Assembly (NCBI GenBank): GCA_030696775.1
Contig: JAUYRN010000033.1
Coordinates: forward strand, 62,001 to 126,000
Reading direction: 5' to 3'
DNA length: 64,000 nt
DNA from: Sulfuricurvum sp.
GTDB taxonomy: Bacteria > Campylobacterota > Campylobacteria > Campylobacterales > Sulfurimonadaceae
This document shows, in pieces, positions 8,206 to 17,624 of this stretch (position 1 is its first letter; the number at the start of each line of letters is the position of its first letter). The translations under genes were made by a program, and so were the position numbers. A model generated the notes under the pieces. The model saw only the letters and a program-made list of their open reading frames with translations. It searched no databases and was not told the DNA's origin.

Positions 8206-9729
8206 TTACCACATCGCTCTTTTCTTATGCACTTGTGGTTTCTTAGACACATTTTTACTTTTTGCTTTAAAGAGTACCGGCGTCCCCTCGAAATCAAACT
8301 GCTCTCGCATCTGATTCGTCAAATAACGACGATAACTAAAGTGTAACCCTTGAGGCTTGTTCATAATCAATGCGATACGTGGCGGACGAATATCGTACTG
8401 TGTCGCAAAATACAGACGGATATTCATACCGTTGATACTTGGCAAGATATGTTTACGCATTGCTGCTTGGATTACCTCATTGAGCTTGCTCGTCGAAATA
8501 CGCTGTGAATAGTTTTCATTGATTTTAAGCAACATATCGAAAATTCGGTGTACGCGCTGTTTGCTTTGCGCTGAAATCGTAATGATCGGAGCATAGCTCA
8601 AAAACTTAAAGCGGTCTCGTACTTCAAGAATAATCTTTTCATAATCTTCTTTAGGCGCCATATCCCATTTGTTGAGGACAATCAGACATGCAAGACGATT
8701 TTTATCCACAAAACCGGCGATTTTCTCATCCAAGTCCATAAACGGTTGAGATGCATCAAGAACAAGCAAAGCGATATCGGCATTTTCAAGCATCTCTTCG
8801 GTACGCATAAGAGCGTATTTTTCAATACCTAAAATTTTGCCGCGTTTACGAATTCCCGCAGTATCGATAAAGGTGATTTTTTTATCTTGATATTCTACTT
8901 CTTCATCGATAGGGTCAATTGTTGTCCCGGCAACCGAACTTACAACGGAACGCTCTTCACCCAAAAGAGCATTAAGAAGTGAACTTTTCCCGACATTAAC
9001 ACGACCGATAATCGCGACTTTCATTTTATCGGCATTGCCAGGTTCATACTCTTTTACAAGCCCCTTGAACGCCTCTTCCATTTCTGCAAGATCACCGCTT
9101 ATCTCTCCATCGTCATCTTCGTCGTCCATATCATCGTCATCATCTGACTCTTCGTCATACGATTCGACAAACGAATCAAAACCATCCATTTGATCGTCGT
9201 CTTCTTCATCACTTGCTTCAGGCTCTGGCTGAACGATTGCGGATTCAGGAAGTACCGAAGCAACCCAATTTAACAAAGGTAAAATGGAACGGTTATGCGA
9301 AACAGAAATACCGAAAATATTATTGGTACCAAACTCATAATATTCCCAAAGCTTCTCCTGCATCTTGTCATTGTCAATTTTATTGACGACCAATGCAATT
9401 GATTTTCCCATCGCTTCAAGTTCATAAAAGAGTTTTTTATCGTCCTCTTCCGGTAAACTTTTACCATCTACCATAAAGAGAATAATATCCGCTTTATGTG
9501 CTGCTTCAAGCGATTTTTCTTTGATTCGATCGAAAAGTTCACACCCTTCGTCCAATCCACCTGTGTCGAGTATTTCGACTTGTTTATCGACGACTATAGC
9601 GACACGTTTTTTGACATCACGTGTTGTACCTGCTTGCTCGGAGGTAATAGCATCACGCTGTTTCAGTAAACGGTTGAACAAAGAACTTTTGCCAACGTTT
9701 GGTTTACCGATAATGGCTAATTTTTGCAT
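8206..9729 (-). CDS. der: Ribosome assembly GTPase Der/EngA with acidic linker
   Basis: 507 aa with two tandem G domains. P-loops are at residues 8-16 (GKPNVGKSS) and 242-250 (GRVNVGKSS), switch motifs are DTGG and DTAG, NKID and NKWD give guanine specificity, and a KH-like domain ends the protein. Der matures the 50S subunit. The linker between the G domains (about 167-235) is very rich in Asp and Glu, making the protein roughly 40-50 residues longer than usual. No frameshift is needed. Convergent with hemJ. Confidence 0.92.
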   Translation of the reverse strand: MQKLAIIGKPNVGKSSLFNRLLKQRDAITSEQAGTTRDVKKRVAIVVDKQVEILDTGGLDEGCELFDRIKEKSLEAAHKADIILFMVDGKSLPEEDDKKLFYELEAMGKSIALVVNKIDNDKMQEKLWEYYEFGTNNIFGISVSHNRSILPLLNWVASVLPESAIVQPEPEASDEEDDDQMDGFDSFVESYDEESDDDDDMDDEDDDGEISGDLAEMEEAFKGLVKEYEPGNADKMKVAIIGRVNVGKSSLLNALLGEERSVVSSVAGTTIDPIDEEVEYQDKKITFIDTAGIRKRGKILGIEKYALMRTEEMLENADIALLVLDASQPFMDLDEKIAGFVDKNRLACLIVLNKWDMAPKEDYEKIILEVRDRFKFLSYAPIITISAQSKQRVHRIFDMLLKINENYSQRISTSKLNEVIQAAMRKHILPSINGMNIRLYFATQYDIRPPRIALIMNKPQGLHFSYRRYLTNQMREQFDFEGTPVLFKAKSKNVSKKPQVHKKRAMW

Positions 9730-9791
9730 TAATTGCCTTTTTAAATAAGTGTTTCATTATAGCGTAAATGCACTTAGGGTATGATTTTGAA

Positions 9792-10250
9792 ATGACATAC
9801 TATGACTTTAACCAATTTAAAACTGATATTCCTCGTCTTGGGTCTCTCTGTGAAACCTTTCAGCCTGATACCATTTTAGCCGTTGCGCGAGGAGGAATGA
9901 CCTTAGCTCATGGTTTGTGTATGCATTTGGATGTACGCAATCTTCAAAGCATTCGATGTGAAAGTTATGATAAAGATACTCAACGCGAAACCGTAACAAC
10001 TTTTGGAAAATCAGATTTTTCACTATCAACAAAAATACTTATTGTTGATGATATCGTTGATAGCGGACGAACACTCCAAGCACTTTTACCTTTCTTACAA
10101 AGTAATAACCCCCATGCTATTTTTAAGACTGCATCTCTTTTTACTAAATCAACCGCTCTTGTACAACCTGACTTTTCCTTATATGAAGCCACGGATTGGA
10201 TTGATTTTTTTTGGGAAAGAGATTTCATTAAAAGTACACTTCCTAAGTGA
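9792..10250 (+). CDS. Purine-type phosphoribosyltransferase
   Basis: 152 aa. The PRPP-binding motif ILIVDDIVDSGRT sits in the middle and AVARGGMTLAHG forms the N-terminal pyrophosphate loop, as in hypoxanthine/xanthine phosphoribosyltransferases. The base substrate cannot be decided from sequence. MTYYDF is the likely N-terminus; an ATG at 9768 adds eight residues and would suit a leaderless message because an AT-rich -10-like stretch ends just before it. The structured element at 10269 follows immediately. Confidence 0.75.
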   Translation: MTYYDFNQFKTDIPRLGSLCETFQPDTILAVARGGMTLAHGLCMHLDVRNLQSIRCESYDKDTQRETVTTFGKSDFSLSTKILIVDDIVDSGRTLQALLPFLQSNNPHAIFKTASLFTKSTALVQPDFSLYEATDWIDFFWERDFIKSTLPK

Positions 10251-10268
10251 GCAAATCCCACTAAGGAA

Positions 10269-10328
10269 GGCAAGGATATAAGAGTCCTTTGCAATCCCCT
10301 GAAGCTACCCACATAAATGCGGGAGATT
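10269..10328 (+). repeat. Structured intergenic element, copy 2 (after phosphoribosyltransferase gene)
   Basis: Ungapped partner of 2146-2205 (50 of 60 identical). It has the same hairpin-core-hairpin plan, with C-G replacing G-C in the second stem. A further hairpin (10240-10268, TTCCTAAGTG/CACTAAGGAA, one mismatch) precedes it and overlaps the stop codon, as a hairpin also precedes copy 1. It lies upstream of the metK -10 box, so it belongs to the 3' end of the preceding transcript. Confidence 0.6.
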
Positions 10329-10351
10329 AAAAAACTTAAAATACAATACGC

Positions 10352-10357
10352 TATAAT
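10352..10357 (+). promoter_or_regulatory. metK -10 box
   Basis: TATAAT 47 bases before the metK start and downstream of the structured element, giving a leader of about 40 nt. Confidence 0.55.
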
Positions 10358-10404
10358 CCGCGCAATTACAAAAATTTTCTATATTTTATCCACTAAGGAT
10401 TGTT

Positions 10405-11562
10405 ATGCCAAAAGAATACATCTTCACTTCTGAATCCGTAACCGAGGGTCACCCCGATAAAATGGCAGATCAAATCAGTGATGCTATTTTAGATTACATC
10501 ATCGAACATGATACCAAAGCTCGCGTAGCGTGTGAAACACTTGTCTCTAATGGCTTTTGTGTCATTGCCGGTGAGCTTAAAACTACTGCGTATGCTCCAA
10601 TGCAAGAAATTGCCCGCCAAGTCGTTCGTGAAATCGGATATACCGATGCAACCTATGGTTTTGATTACCGCTCATGTGCTGTCCTCAACGGGATTGGTGA
10701 GCAATCTCCCGACATTAACCAAGGCGTTGACCAAGCAGGTGGCGAAATCGGTGCAGGCGACCAAGGATTGATGTTTGGTTACGCATGCCGTGAAACCGAA
10801 GTTCTTATGCCATTACCTATCCACCTTTCACATCGTCTTGCAGAGCGTTTGGCTCAAGTACGTAAAGAGGGGATCATTCCTTACCTTCGTCCTGATGGAA
10901 AAACACAAGTCAGTATTCGATATGTGGATGACAAGCCCGTATCCGTTGAAACCGTGGTTGTCTCTACGCAACACGCTCCCGATATTTCTCAAGAAAAGTT
11001 GCATGCTGACGTTATCAAAGAAGTCATTGAGTATGTCATTCCACATGAGCTAATGAGTCCAAATATCGTTTATCACATCAATCCAACCGGTAAATTTGTT
11101 ATCGGCGGTCCTCAAGGGGATGCTGGACTTACAGGACGTAAAATAATTGTTGATACCTACGGCGGAGCTTGTCCTCACGGGGGTGGAGCATTTAGCGGAA
11201 AAGATCCAACCAAAGTGGATCGTTCGGCTGCATACGCAGCTCGCCATGTTGCAAAAAATCTCGTTGCTTCAGGCGCATGTGATCGCGCTACCATTCAAGT
11301 ATCGTACGCAATCGGTGTAGTAAAACCCATCTCGATCATGGTTAACACTCACGGCACCGCTGTCGTTGCCGAAGAAAAAATTGAAGCGTGCGTAAAAGAG
11401 TTATTTGACCTTACCCCTCGCGGTATTATCGAATCTCTTGATTTATTACGCCCAATCTATCGCAAGACTGCTGCATATGGGCATTTTGGACGCGAACTTC
11501 CTGAATTTACTTGGGAAAAAACCGATAAAGTAGACGCCATTCGAGCTTACCTAGGACTTTAA
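10405..11562 (+). CDS. metK: S-adenosylmethionine synthetase
   Basis: 385 aa. [20 protein letters not shown] at the N-terminus, [12 protein letters not shown] and [19 protein letters not shown] are the ATP, methionine and metal signature segments of MetK. It makes SAM from methionine and ATP. Its own promoter suggests independent transcription. Length is normal. Confidence 0.96.
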   Translation: MPKEYIFTSESVTEGHPDKMADQISDAILDYIIEHDTKARVACETLVSNGFCVIAGELKTTAYAPMQEIARQVVREIGYTDATYGFDYRSCAVLNGIGEQSPDINQGVDQAGGEIGAGDQGLMFGYACRETEVLMPLPIHLSHRLAERLAQVRKEGIIPYLRPDGKTQVSIRYVDDKPVSVETVVVSTQHAPDISQEKLHADVIKEVIEYVIPHELMSPNIVYHINPTGKFVIGGPQGDAGLTGRKIIVDTYGGACPHGGGAFSGKDPTKVDRSAAYAARHVAKNLVASGACDRATIQVSYAIGVVKPISIMVNTHGTAVVAEEKIEACVKELFDLTPRGIIESLDLLRPIYRKTAAYGHFGRELPEFTWEKTDKVDAIRAYLGL

Positions 11563-11576
11563 TCTTTTCTCTTTCT

Positions 11577-11599
11577 CATTCCCCATTTAATCGGGGATG
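11577..11599 (+). terminator. Hairpin after metK
   Basis: CATTCCCC and CGGGGATG pair with one bulge, then GACAAG. It resembles a diverged form of the ATTCCCGC palindrome family used in other intergenic gaps here. No strong T-run follows. Confidence 0.45.
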
Positions 11600-11706
11600 A
11601 CAAGAGGTAACACCCTCACTTGAAAATACACTAAAACTTTTCTTTTTTTAGCTACCTTTAAAATTCTTCTGTTATAGTTACCCATATTTATAATTTAGGA
11701 GAACCT

Positions 11707-11991
11707 ATGGCAGTAGTTATTAACGACACCTGTATTAACTGTGGCGCTTGTATCGACGAGTGTCCGGTAGAAGCAATCGTAGACGAAGATGATAACCCAA
11801 CGGGTGAAGAAATTTACTACGTTTATGGCGACAAATGTGTTGAGTGTGTTGGACATCATGATGTTCCTGCATGTGCGACTGCTTGTCCGACTGAGGGTTG
11901 TATTACTTGGGATGAAGTTGGTGAAAGCCCATCTCACCGCGATGATATCAGTGCTGAAATGCGTTCAGGTAAAGCAAACATCGTAGACTAA
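11707..11991 (+). CDS. 2[4Fe-4S] ferredoxin (Allochromatium type)
   Basis: 94 aa. The first cluster motif uses C9, C12, C15 and C19-P. The second is C44-x2-C47-x8-C56-x3-C60-P, whose eight-residue insertion is characteristic of Alvin-type low-potential ferredoxins. It is a soluble carrier, in this phylum probably serving oxoacid oxidoreductases of the reductive TCA cycle (inference). AGGAG-type ribosome site; TATAGT at 11673-11678 is a plausible -10. Confidence 0.88.
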   Translation: MAVVINDTCINCGACIDECPVEAIVDEDDNPTGEEIYYVYGDKCVECVGHHDVPACATACPTEGCITWDEVGESPSHRDDISAEMRSGKANIVD

Positions 11992-12077
11992 ATCATTTTT
12001 TGAAGGCTAATACCCTTCAAAAATCTTTCTAATCCCCCTTTTTTTCTTCTTTAATATTACTCAAATTATTATTTCGC

Positions 12078-12096
12078 TATAATCCCGCTCTATAAT
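12078..12096 (+). promoter_or_regulatory. Two overlapping -10 boxes for ndk
   Basis: TATAAT occurs at 12078-12083 and again at 12091-12096, 37 and 24 bases before the ndk start. Confidence 0.5.
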
Positions 12097-12119
12097 TTAC
12101 ATACAGAACAGGAGCATTG

Positions 12120-12533
12120 ATGGAACAAACATTGTCAATCATCAAGCCTGACGCCGTAGCAAAAGGTGTCATTGGAAAAATTTTGGATCGTTTTGAGACA
12201 GATGGTCTTAAAATCGCAGCTACCAAAAAAGTTCAGCTTAGCCGTCAAGACGCCGAAGCATTCTACGCAGTACACGCTGCTCGCCCTTTTTTCAACGACC
12301 TTGTTGATTTTATGGTAAGCGGTCCTGTTGTTATTACGGTTCTTGAAGGTGAAAACGCTGTTCAACGAAATCGTGATTTGATGGGTGCAACAAATCCTAA
12401 AGAAGCAGAAGCTGGTACAATCCGTGCTGATTTTGCTGAAAATATTGATGCAAATGCTGTTCACGGTAGTGATTCAGTTGAAAACGCTAAAAACGAAATT
12501 GCGTTTTTCTTTTCAGGACGCGAGATCTCCTAA
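12120..12533 (+). CDS. ndk: Nucleoside diphosphate kinase
   Basis: 137 aa. The catalytic histidine is H115 in [12 protein letters not shown]; the N-terminal [10 protein letters not shown] is typical. It transfers the gamma phosphate between nucleotides. Start ATG 12120 has AGGAG five bases before it; a TTG at 12117 would be too close. First gene of a run continuing through yceD, rpmF, plsX and fabH. Confidence 0.95.
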   Translation: MEQTLSIIKPDAVAKGVIGKILDRFETDGLKIAATKKVQLSRQDAEAFYAVHAARPFFNDLVDFMVSGPVVITVLEGENAVQRNRDLMGATNPKEAEAGTIRADFAENIDANAVHGSDSVENAKNEIAFFFSGREIS

Positions 12534-12908
12534 GTGAATTTAATTCCATTTAAACACTTAAACTCTATCCCCTTAGAGTTTGACGTTGTCGTGGAAAATA
12601 CCTTTTTTAAAGGAACTTTGGTTCATAAAAAAGGTAAAATTGCGGAGTTAAACGGTACAATAACGGGAAGCATCTCAATGCCTTGTGATTTATGTGCTGA
12701 AAACATTGAAAGAATTCTTAATGAAGAGCTCTTTTTTTATCTTTCAGACGGTATTATAAGTGACAATGAAGATGAGCTTGATATTGTAGAGATCACTACG
12801 CCTATGATTGATATGGAAGAGCTTTTAGCTTCAGAAATTGAACTCATTAAGAGTGATTATTTTTGCTGTTCGCTCTGCGAAGGCAAAACAGTAGAACAAG
12901 AGTTTTAA
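12534..12908 (+). CDS. YceD/DUF177-family protein
   Basis: 124 aa, starting with GTG immediately after the ndk stop. The MPCDLCAEN pair of cysteines and the acidic middle followed by CCSLCEG match the DUF177 family, nearly always encoded just before rpmF. In E. coli and plants the family affects 23S rRNA accumulation; exact chemistry is unknown. The CxxC pairs suggest metal binding (inference). Confidence 0.75.
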   Translation: MNLIPFKHLNSIPLEFDVVVENTFFKGTLVHKKGKIAELNGTITGSISMPCDLCAENIERILNEELFFYLSDGIISDNEDELDIVEITTPMIDMEELLASEIELIKSDYFCCSLCEGKTVEQEF

Positions 12909-12929
12909 CACTCTTTAAAGCAAAAAGTG

Positions 12930-12992
12930 CACTGAGCATTCTGCTGAAGAAAACTCAGTGTTAACGTAGCTTTTGGGATGTATTCCAAAAGC
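12930..12992 (+). promoter_or_regulatory. Two-hairpin leader of rpmF
   Basis: The yceD-rpmF gap holds a 7-bp stem CACTGAG/CTCAGTG (12930-12960) and an 8-bp stem GCTTTTGG/CCAAAAGC (12969-12992), ending 30 bases before the rpmF start. Possible autoregulatory or processing structure; no T-run follows. Confidence 0.45.
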
Positions 12993-13022
12993 GTTTAAAT
13001 CAAACAGAAAGGGATCAATACT

Positions 13023-13172
13023 ATGGCAGTACCTAAAAGAAGAGTGAGTCACACTCGCGCAGCAAAACGCAGAACTCACTATAAAGTTTCACTTGCTCGT
13101 CCAGTCAAAGACAAAGACGGCACGTATAAATTGTCTCATTACGCTAACCCCGTTACTGGTGAGTATAAATAA
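13023..13172 (+). CDS. rpmF: Ribosomal protein bL32
   Basis: 49 aa. It opens with [20 protein letters not shown], the conserved L32 N-terminus, and ends NPVTGEYK. It has no cysteines, so it is a zinc-free form. Ribosome site AAAGGGA precedes it. Position between yceD and plsX is the classic arrangement. Confidence 0.95.
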   Translation: MAVPKRRVSHTRAAKRRTHYKVSLARPVKDKDGTYKLSHYANPVTGEYK

Positions 13173-13175
13173 TTG

Positions 13176-14165
13176 ATGATCAGAATTGCTATTGATGCAA
13201 TGGGTGGGGACTTCGGTCCTGAACCAATTGTAAAAGGAACCATAGAAGCTCTTAAAGAGAAAAAGTTCGAAGCAATTTTGGTTGGCAAAAAAGATGAAAT
13301 TTTGTCTTTGCTACCCAAGGGCTATAAAGACAAGATTTTAATTATCGAAGCAAATGATGTTATCGATATGGGTGATGCAGCTACGGATGCACTAAAACGC
13401 CAAGACAGTTCTATATACAAAGCAGTGGAACTCGTTCGAAATGGTCAGGCTGATGGTGTTGTGAGTGCAGGACATAGCGGTGCTACAATGACACTTGCTA
13501 CATTACGTCTTGGACGGCTAAAAAATGTATTACGTCCAGCGTTAGTAACATCCATGCCGACTAAAAGCGGAAAACGAAGTATCTTAATGGACGCTGGAGC
13601 AAATGTCGACTGTAAAGCCGAACACCTTTTTCAGTTTGGAATCATGGGCTATTATTACGCTCAGGATATGCTCAAAGTCTCCTCGCCTAGAGTGGGGCTT
13701 CTTGCCAATGGCGAAGAAGATTCCAAAGGTAATGAAGTGACTAAAGAAGCCTTCAAATTACTCGATGGTCAGCAAGGATTTATCGGGAATGTTGAAGGAA
13801 ATAACATCTTTGATGGCTCATGCGATGTTATTGTATGTGATGGATTTATCGGTAATTTGGTTCTTAAAGCATCTGAAGGGGTAGCCTCTACAATCAGCTA
13901 TTTTATCAAAGAATATATTCGTAAATCACCTATCGCTATCACCGGTGCATTGCTCATGCGCAAAGTATTTCATTTGCTCAAAAAAGAGATTGATTACGCC
14001 GAAATTGGCGGAGCACCTCTAGTTGGAATCAAAGGATGCGCTATAGTTAGTCACGGTAAAAGCAATCCAAAAGCGGTAAAAAATGCCATTTTTCAAGCAA
14101 TCCGTTATGTAGATACAGGTGTAAATATACACATTGAAAATCGCCTTGAAGAACTAAAAAACTAA
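13176..14165 (+). CDS. plsX: Phosphate acyltransferase PlsX
   Basis: 329 aa. [18 protein letters not shown] at the N-terminus and [12 protein letters not shown] are PlsX signatures. It makes acyl-phosphate from acyl-ACP to start phospholipid synthesis. The ATG at 13176 lies three bases after the rpmF stop; a TTG three bases earlier is less likely. fabH follows 24 bases later. Confidence 0.93.
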   Translation: MIRIAIDAMGGDFGPEPIVKGTIEALKEKKFEAILVGKKDEILSLLPKGYKDKILIIEANDVIDMGDAATDALKRQDSSIYKAVELVRNGQADGVVSAGHSGATMTLATLRLGRLKNVLRPALVTSMPTKSGKRSILMDAGANVDCKAEHLFQFGIMGYYYAQDMLKVSSPRVGLLANGEEDSKGNEVTKEAFKLLDGQQGFIGNVEGNNIFDGSCDVIVCDGFIGNLVLKASEGVASTISYFIKEYIRKSPIAITGALLMRKVFHLLKKEIDYAEIGGAPLVGIKGCAIVSHGKSNPKAVKNAIFQAIRYVDTGVNIHIENRLEELKN

Positions 14166-14189
14166 ACCAGCCTGACACAAAGGTGCACT

Positions 14190-15188
14190 ATGTATGCAGC
14201 GTTCCGCTCTATTGGAGCTTATGTCCCCACAAAAATTCTTTCCAATGCTGATCTTGAACGTATGGTCGATACGAGTGATGAATGGATATTTAAACGTACA
14301 GGAATAAAAGAACGCCATATTGCCGCAGAGAATGAAACTACCAGCGATATGGGTGTAGAAGCGGCCAAAATAGCAATAGAACGTGCCGGTATCGATAAAA
14401 ATCAAATTGATATGGTCATTTGTGCAACTATTTCACCTGATTATTTTTGCATGCCCTCAACAGCTACAATTATTGCTGATAAACTTGGTCTCCAAAAAGT
14501 AATGGCGTACGATATTTCTGCAGCATGTACGGGATTTGTTTATGCACTCAGTGTGGCAAAAGCATTTATCGAATCTGGAATGAAAAAAAATGTTCTTATT
14601 ATCGGATCTGAAAAACTTAGTGCGATAACGGATTATACTGATCGTGGAACCTGTATTCTTTTTGGAGATGGTGCAGGTGCAGCAATCATCAGTGCAACCT
14701 CTGCTCAATCTGAAGCAATCATTGACGTGCATACAGGTTCTGATGGTGCCTATGCTGATCTATTGATGACACCAAATGGAGGAAGCGGTTCAGCACACGA
14801 TGAGCCTAACCGTGAAGAGGCTGGATGCTTTATGAAGATGAAAGGGAATGAAACGTTCAAAGTTGCGGTTCGTACTCTCACAAGTGATGTTGTAGCAATT
14901 CTAGAAGAAAACAATATTGCCTCATCTGCCATCAAGCATTTCATCCCTCATCAAGCCAATTATCGTATTATTAAAGCAGTTGGTGATGCCCTAAATTTAG
15001 AAGAGGAACAAGTTGTCCTTACCGTCGAAAAATACGGTAACACCTCTGGCGCATCCATTCCAATGGCAATCAATGACATCTACGAATCAGGCCGCCTTCA
15101 AGAAGGTGACTTGATGCTTCTGGACGCTTTTGGTGGTGGTTTGACATGGGGAAGCGCCCTCGTTCCTTTTGCTGGAAAAGGTAAATAA
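14190..15188 (+). CDS. fabH: Beta-ketoacyl-ACP synthase III
   Basis: 332 aa. The catalytic triad is C113 (ISAACTGF), H254 ([10 protein letters not shown]) and N284 (KYGNTSGAS). It starts fatty acid synthesis by condensing acetyl-CoA with malonyl-ACP. AAAGGTG precedes the ATG. Last gene of the lipid cluster. Confidence 0.95.
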   Translation: MYAAFRSIGAYVPTKILSNADLERMVDTSDEWIFKRTGIKERHIAAENETTSDMGVEAAKIAIERAGIDKNQIDMVICATISPDYFCMPSTATIIADKLGLQKVMAYDISAACTGFVYALSVAKAFIESGMKKNVLIIGSEKLSAITDYTDRGTCILFGDGAGAAIISATSAQSEAIIDVHTGSDGAYADLLMTPNGGSGSAHDEPNREEAGCFMKMKGNETFKVAVRTLTSDVVAILEENNIASSAIKHFIPHQANYRIIKAVGDALNLEEEQVVLTVEKYGNTSGASIPMAINDIYESGRLQEGDLMLLDAFGGGLTWGSALVPFAGKGK

Positions 15189-15231
15189 AGACTCTTTTGC
15201 TACAATAAAAGACTTATTATAAAGGTCTTTT

Positions 15232-15606
15232 ATGCTCTATTCTAACCCCCTCGTTTATATTGAACTTCACGACAGTGAAATCCCTTGGCTTAAAATCTTT
15301 ACCCATACCCCTCATAAAGAATTCTCTGAATGTTTACCTCATGAAAAAACAATGATTTGGGAATGCTTAGACATTATCGAGAAAGAGATGTTAGAATATT
15401 TCAAACCAGATAAAATCAATATAGCTTCATTTGGTAATATGTGTCCGAGAGTTCATTGGCATATAATGGCACGCTTTAATGACGATAGCTATTTTCCAGA
15501 GCCGATGTGGGGAGTTAAACAAAGAGAGGGAAGTATTAAAATAGCTCCGATGGAGCCATTTTTAGAAAGCGTACAAAAGAAATTAACTTCTTGGTCTGCT
15601 GTCTGA
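15232..15606 (+). CDS. HIT-family protein with altered first triad residue
   Basis: 124 aa. The histidine-triad segment reads CPRVHWHIMARF, with Arg73 where classic HIT proteins have the first His; H75 and the likely nucleophile H77 remain. A Gln at the first position is familiar in a proteobacterial subgroup that shares the following WG motif (here EPMWG), so this is probably a normal member. Likely a nucleotide hydrolase or transferase; substrate unknown. Its last 24 bases overlap the convergent helicase gene. Confidence 0.75.
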   Translation: MLYSNPLVYIELHDSEIPWLKIFTHTPHKEFSECLPHEKTMIWECLDIIEKEMLEYFKPDKINIASFGNMCPRVHWHIMARFNDDSYFPEPMWGVKQREGSIKIAPMEPFLESVQKKLTSWSAV

Positions 15607-17241
15607 ACGATTTTGTCCGCTGAAACTACGTGAACGATCTCCACGCTCACCGCCAGCAGAGCTACGCTCTCCACCGCCGCTAGCATTACGATCATTGTTA
15701 CCACGGTATCCGCCGCCTGAAGAGCTACGCTCTCCACCGCCGCTTGCGTTACGATCGTTGTTGCCACGGTATCCACCGCCAGTGCTTCCACCACGGTTGT
15801 TATTACCACGGTATCCACCGCCGCCGCCAGGACGACGATTACCACCACCGCTTCCGCCACGACTCTCAAGATTACTCAAAATTTTATCCAAGCGCTCTGC
15901 AGCGATACCAATTTGATTTGGTCCTTGAACTGTATTACGCTCCATAAGAACTGAAATAAGTTTATAAGCAATTTGTTCTTGATCGAAATCTTCTTTAAGT
16001 GCATCTAAAACTTTATGAGCTTCATCATAAATGTGTTGTTTTTCAATCTCAGCAAGAAGACGATTAACTTGAGTATTTTTGACGTCCATTTTACTTGGAA
16101 TATATGCATGCTCCATAGTAGTTCCTACTTTTGCACGGATACGCTGAAGTTCTTTGAACTCAAGTGGTGTTACCAAAGTAATCGCTACACCTTTTTTACC
16201 CGCACGTCCTGTACGACCAATACGGTGAACATAGCTCTCAGGGTCAAAAGGAATATGGTAGTTGAATACGTGAGTAATGCCATCAATGTGCAAACCACGA
16301 GCTGCTACGTCTGTTGCAATCAATACATCGAAAGCATCGGATTTAACACCTTTGATAACGCTTTCACGTTGACGCTGCTCCATATCTCCATGAAGTCCTT
16401 TAGCAGAATAACCCGCTGCTGACAATACATTTGAGAGACGATCAACTTCTTTTTTCGTACGGCAAAAAACAACCGTTTTTTTAGCATCTTCAGCATCCAT
16501 CAAACGGATAATCGCATCATCACGTTCTGATTCTTCGATAACGTAATACTGCTGTGCAATATCTGTATTGGTTGTTTCAGATTTTGTGATAGACGCAAAA
16601 AATGGATTTACCAAGATACGCTCTGCAAGCTGTTTGATTGGTTGTGGCATCGTTGCAGAAAACAACAATGTTTGACGCTCAGTTGGAAGATAGCTAAAGA
16701 TTTCATTAATATCATCCAAAAAGCCCATATCAAGCATTTCATCTGCTTCATCCAAAATAACCGTTGAAGGAGAAAAGCCTTTTAGCATATCACGGCTGAG
16801 CATATCCAATAAACGTCCTGGAGTTGCAATAATTACTTGCGCACCGCGGTCGATCAAATCCAATTGACGATTGTACGAGCTACCACCATAAATTGTAACG
16901 GTACGAGCACCAAGATGCTTACCATATTTGAAAATCTCATCACTTACTTGGTTGGCAAGTTCACGCGTTGGTGTGATGATAAGGATTTCGATACCACCTT
17001 TTAAATGCATTTTATTAAGTGCTGGAAGTCCAAATGCTGCCGTTTTACCCGTACCAGTATGAGCTTGACCTACTACGTCACGCCCTTCCATAATTACAGG
17101 GATTACCATTGACTGGATTGGACTTGGATTTTTGAAACCTGCATATTCGATGCTTTGCATAATCTCTTTGCGAAGACCGAAATCAGCAAATGTTGGAAGA
17201 TCTTGATCGACTACTACGAGTTCTGTTTCTACGTTGTTCAT
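15583..17241 (-). CDS. DEAD-box RNA helicase with RGG-like tail
   Basis: 552 aa. Q motif around 15-43, Walker A AHTGTGKT (60-67), PTREL (91-95), DEAD (164-167), SAT, and HRIGRTGRAG near 340 complete the helicase core. From about residue 465 the tail is low-complexity Gly/Arg/Asn/Ser with 21-residue repeats, an RNA-binding tail. Related to RhlE/CsdA-type helicases acting in ribosome assembly and cold adaptation; the exact orthologue is uncertain. It has a long leader and a strong -10 upstream. Confidence 0.88.
   Translation of the reverse strand: MNNVETELVVVDQDLPTFADFGLRKEIMQSIEYAGFKNPSPIQSMVIPVIMEGRDVVGQAHTGTGKTAAFGLPALNKMHLKGGIEILIITPTRELANQVSDEIFKYGKHLGARTVTIYGGSSYNRQLDLIDRGAQVIIATPGRLLDMLSRDMLKGFSPSTVILDEADEMLDMGFLDDINEIFSYLPTERQTLLFSATMPQPIKQLAERILVNPFFASITKSETTNTDIAQQYYVIEESERDDAIIRLMDAEDAKKTVVFCRTKKEVDRLSNVLSAAGYSAKGLHGDMEQRQRESVIKGVKSDAFDVLIATDVAARGLHIDGITHVFNYHIPFDPESYVHRIGRTGRAGKKGVAITLVTPLEFKELQRIRAKVGTTMEHAYIPSKMDVKNTQVNRLLAEIEKQHIYDEAHKVLDALKEDFDQEQIAYKLISVLMERNTVQGPNQIGIAAERLDKILSNLESRGGSGGGNRRPGGGGGYRGNNNRGGSTGGGYRGNNDRNASGGGERSSSGGGYRGNNDRNASGGGERSSAGGERGDRSRSFSGQNRSDSRPRS
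15658..15783 (-). repeat. 63-bp tandem repeat encoding the helicase tail
   Basis: Two near-identical 63-bp units (15658-15720, 15721-15783), with a decayed third toward 15840, encode a 21-residue module containing GGGYRGNNDRNASGGGER. Period is a multiple of three, so copy-number changes keep the frame. Confidence 0.8.
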
Positions 17242-17469
17242 ATTTCTACCTTTTGTATGTACGCCACGCCAACAAAAAAAGGAATCCGTTTTTCACTAAA
17301 TCAAGCGAAAATATTTCCTAAAAAGCCCATGTTGCTATGCTGTGTGACGATGACGTTAAATATTGTCCTCTTGGACGACAAATTTTCAGAGAGTTGCTCT
17401 CTTACCATGGAAGGTACCTTAGTAAAGTTTCAGTCTTATTAAAGCTTTACGAAGGCACCCAAAAATTTC
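17242..17469 (-). promoter_or_regulatory. Long 5' leader of the DEAD-box helicase gene
   Basis: About 228 nt between the presumed start site and the helicase ATG, with no credible ORF. It can form stems AGAGAG/CTCTCT (17388-17402), GTAAAG/CTTTAC (17422-17450) and TTGTCC/GGAC-CAA (17363-17381). Long structured leaders are known for cold-induced helicase mRNAs; regulation here is inferred. The remaining gap up to 17624 shows nothing else clear. Confidence 0.45.
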
Positions 17470-17475
17470 GAGCGA

Positions 17476-17481
17476 ATTATA
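17476..17481 (-). promoter_or_regulatory. -10 box of the helicase gene
   Basis: TATAAT on the minus strand, the only strong -10 in the gap. Confidence 0.5.
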
Positions 17482-17624
17482 ACTCCCTTAAGCATAATTA
17501 CTCCTGATAAACACATTGTAATAAAAGCTAAAGTTAATCTTTAGTTTCAAATTGTTTATATTTCATCCTAAAAATTTTAAACTTTGGGTGAGTATACTTG
17601 CAAAAATTATATTGGAGAATGTCT

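Noticed and set aside
2146-10328. The paired 60-nt element as a SAM riboswitch of metK
   Set aside because: The metK -10 box lies downstream of the element, and the other copy is not near a SAM-related gene.
15232-15606. HIT protein judged inactive because its first triad His is Arg
   Set aside because: The nucleophile His remains, and related proteins commonly lack the first His.
15489-15947. Open frames opposite and beside the helicase tail, rich in Pro, Val or His
   Set aside because: They are shadows of the Gly/Arg repeat codons; no ribosome site and repetitive composition.
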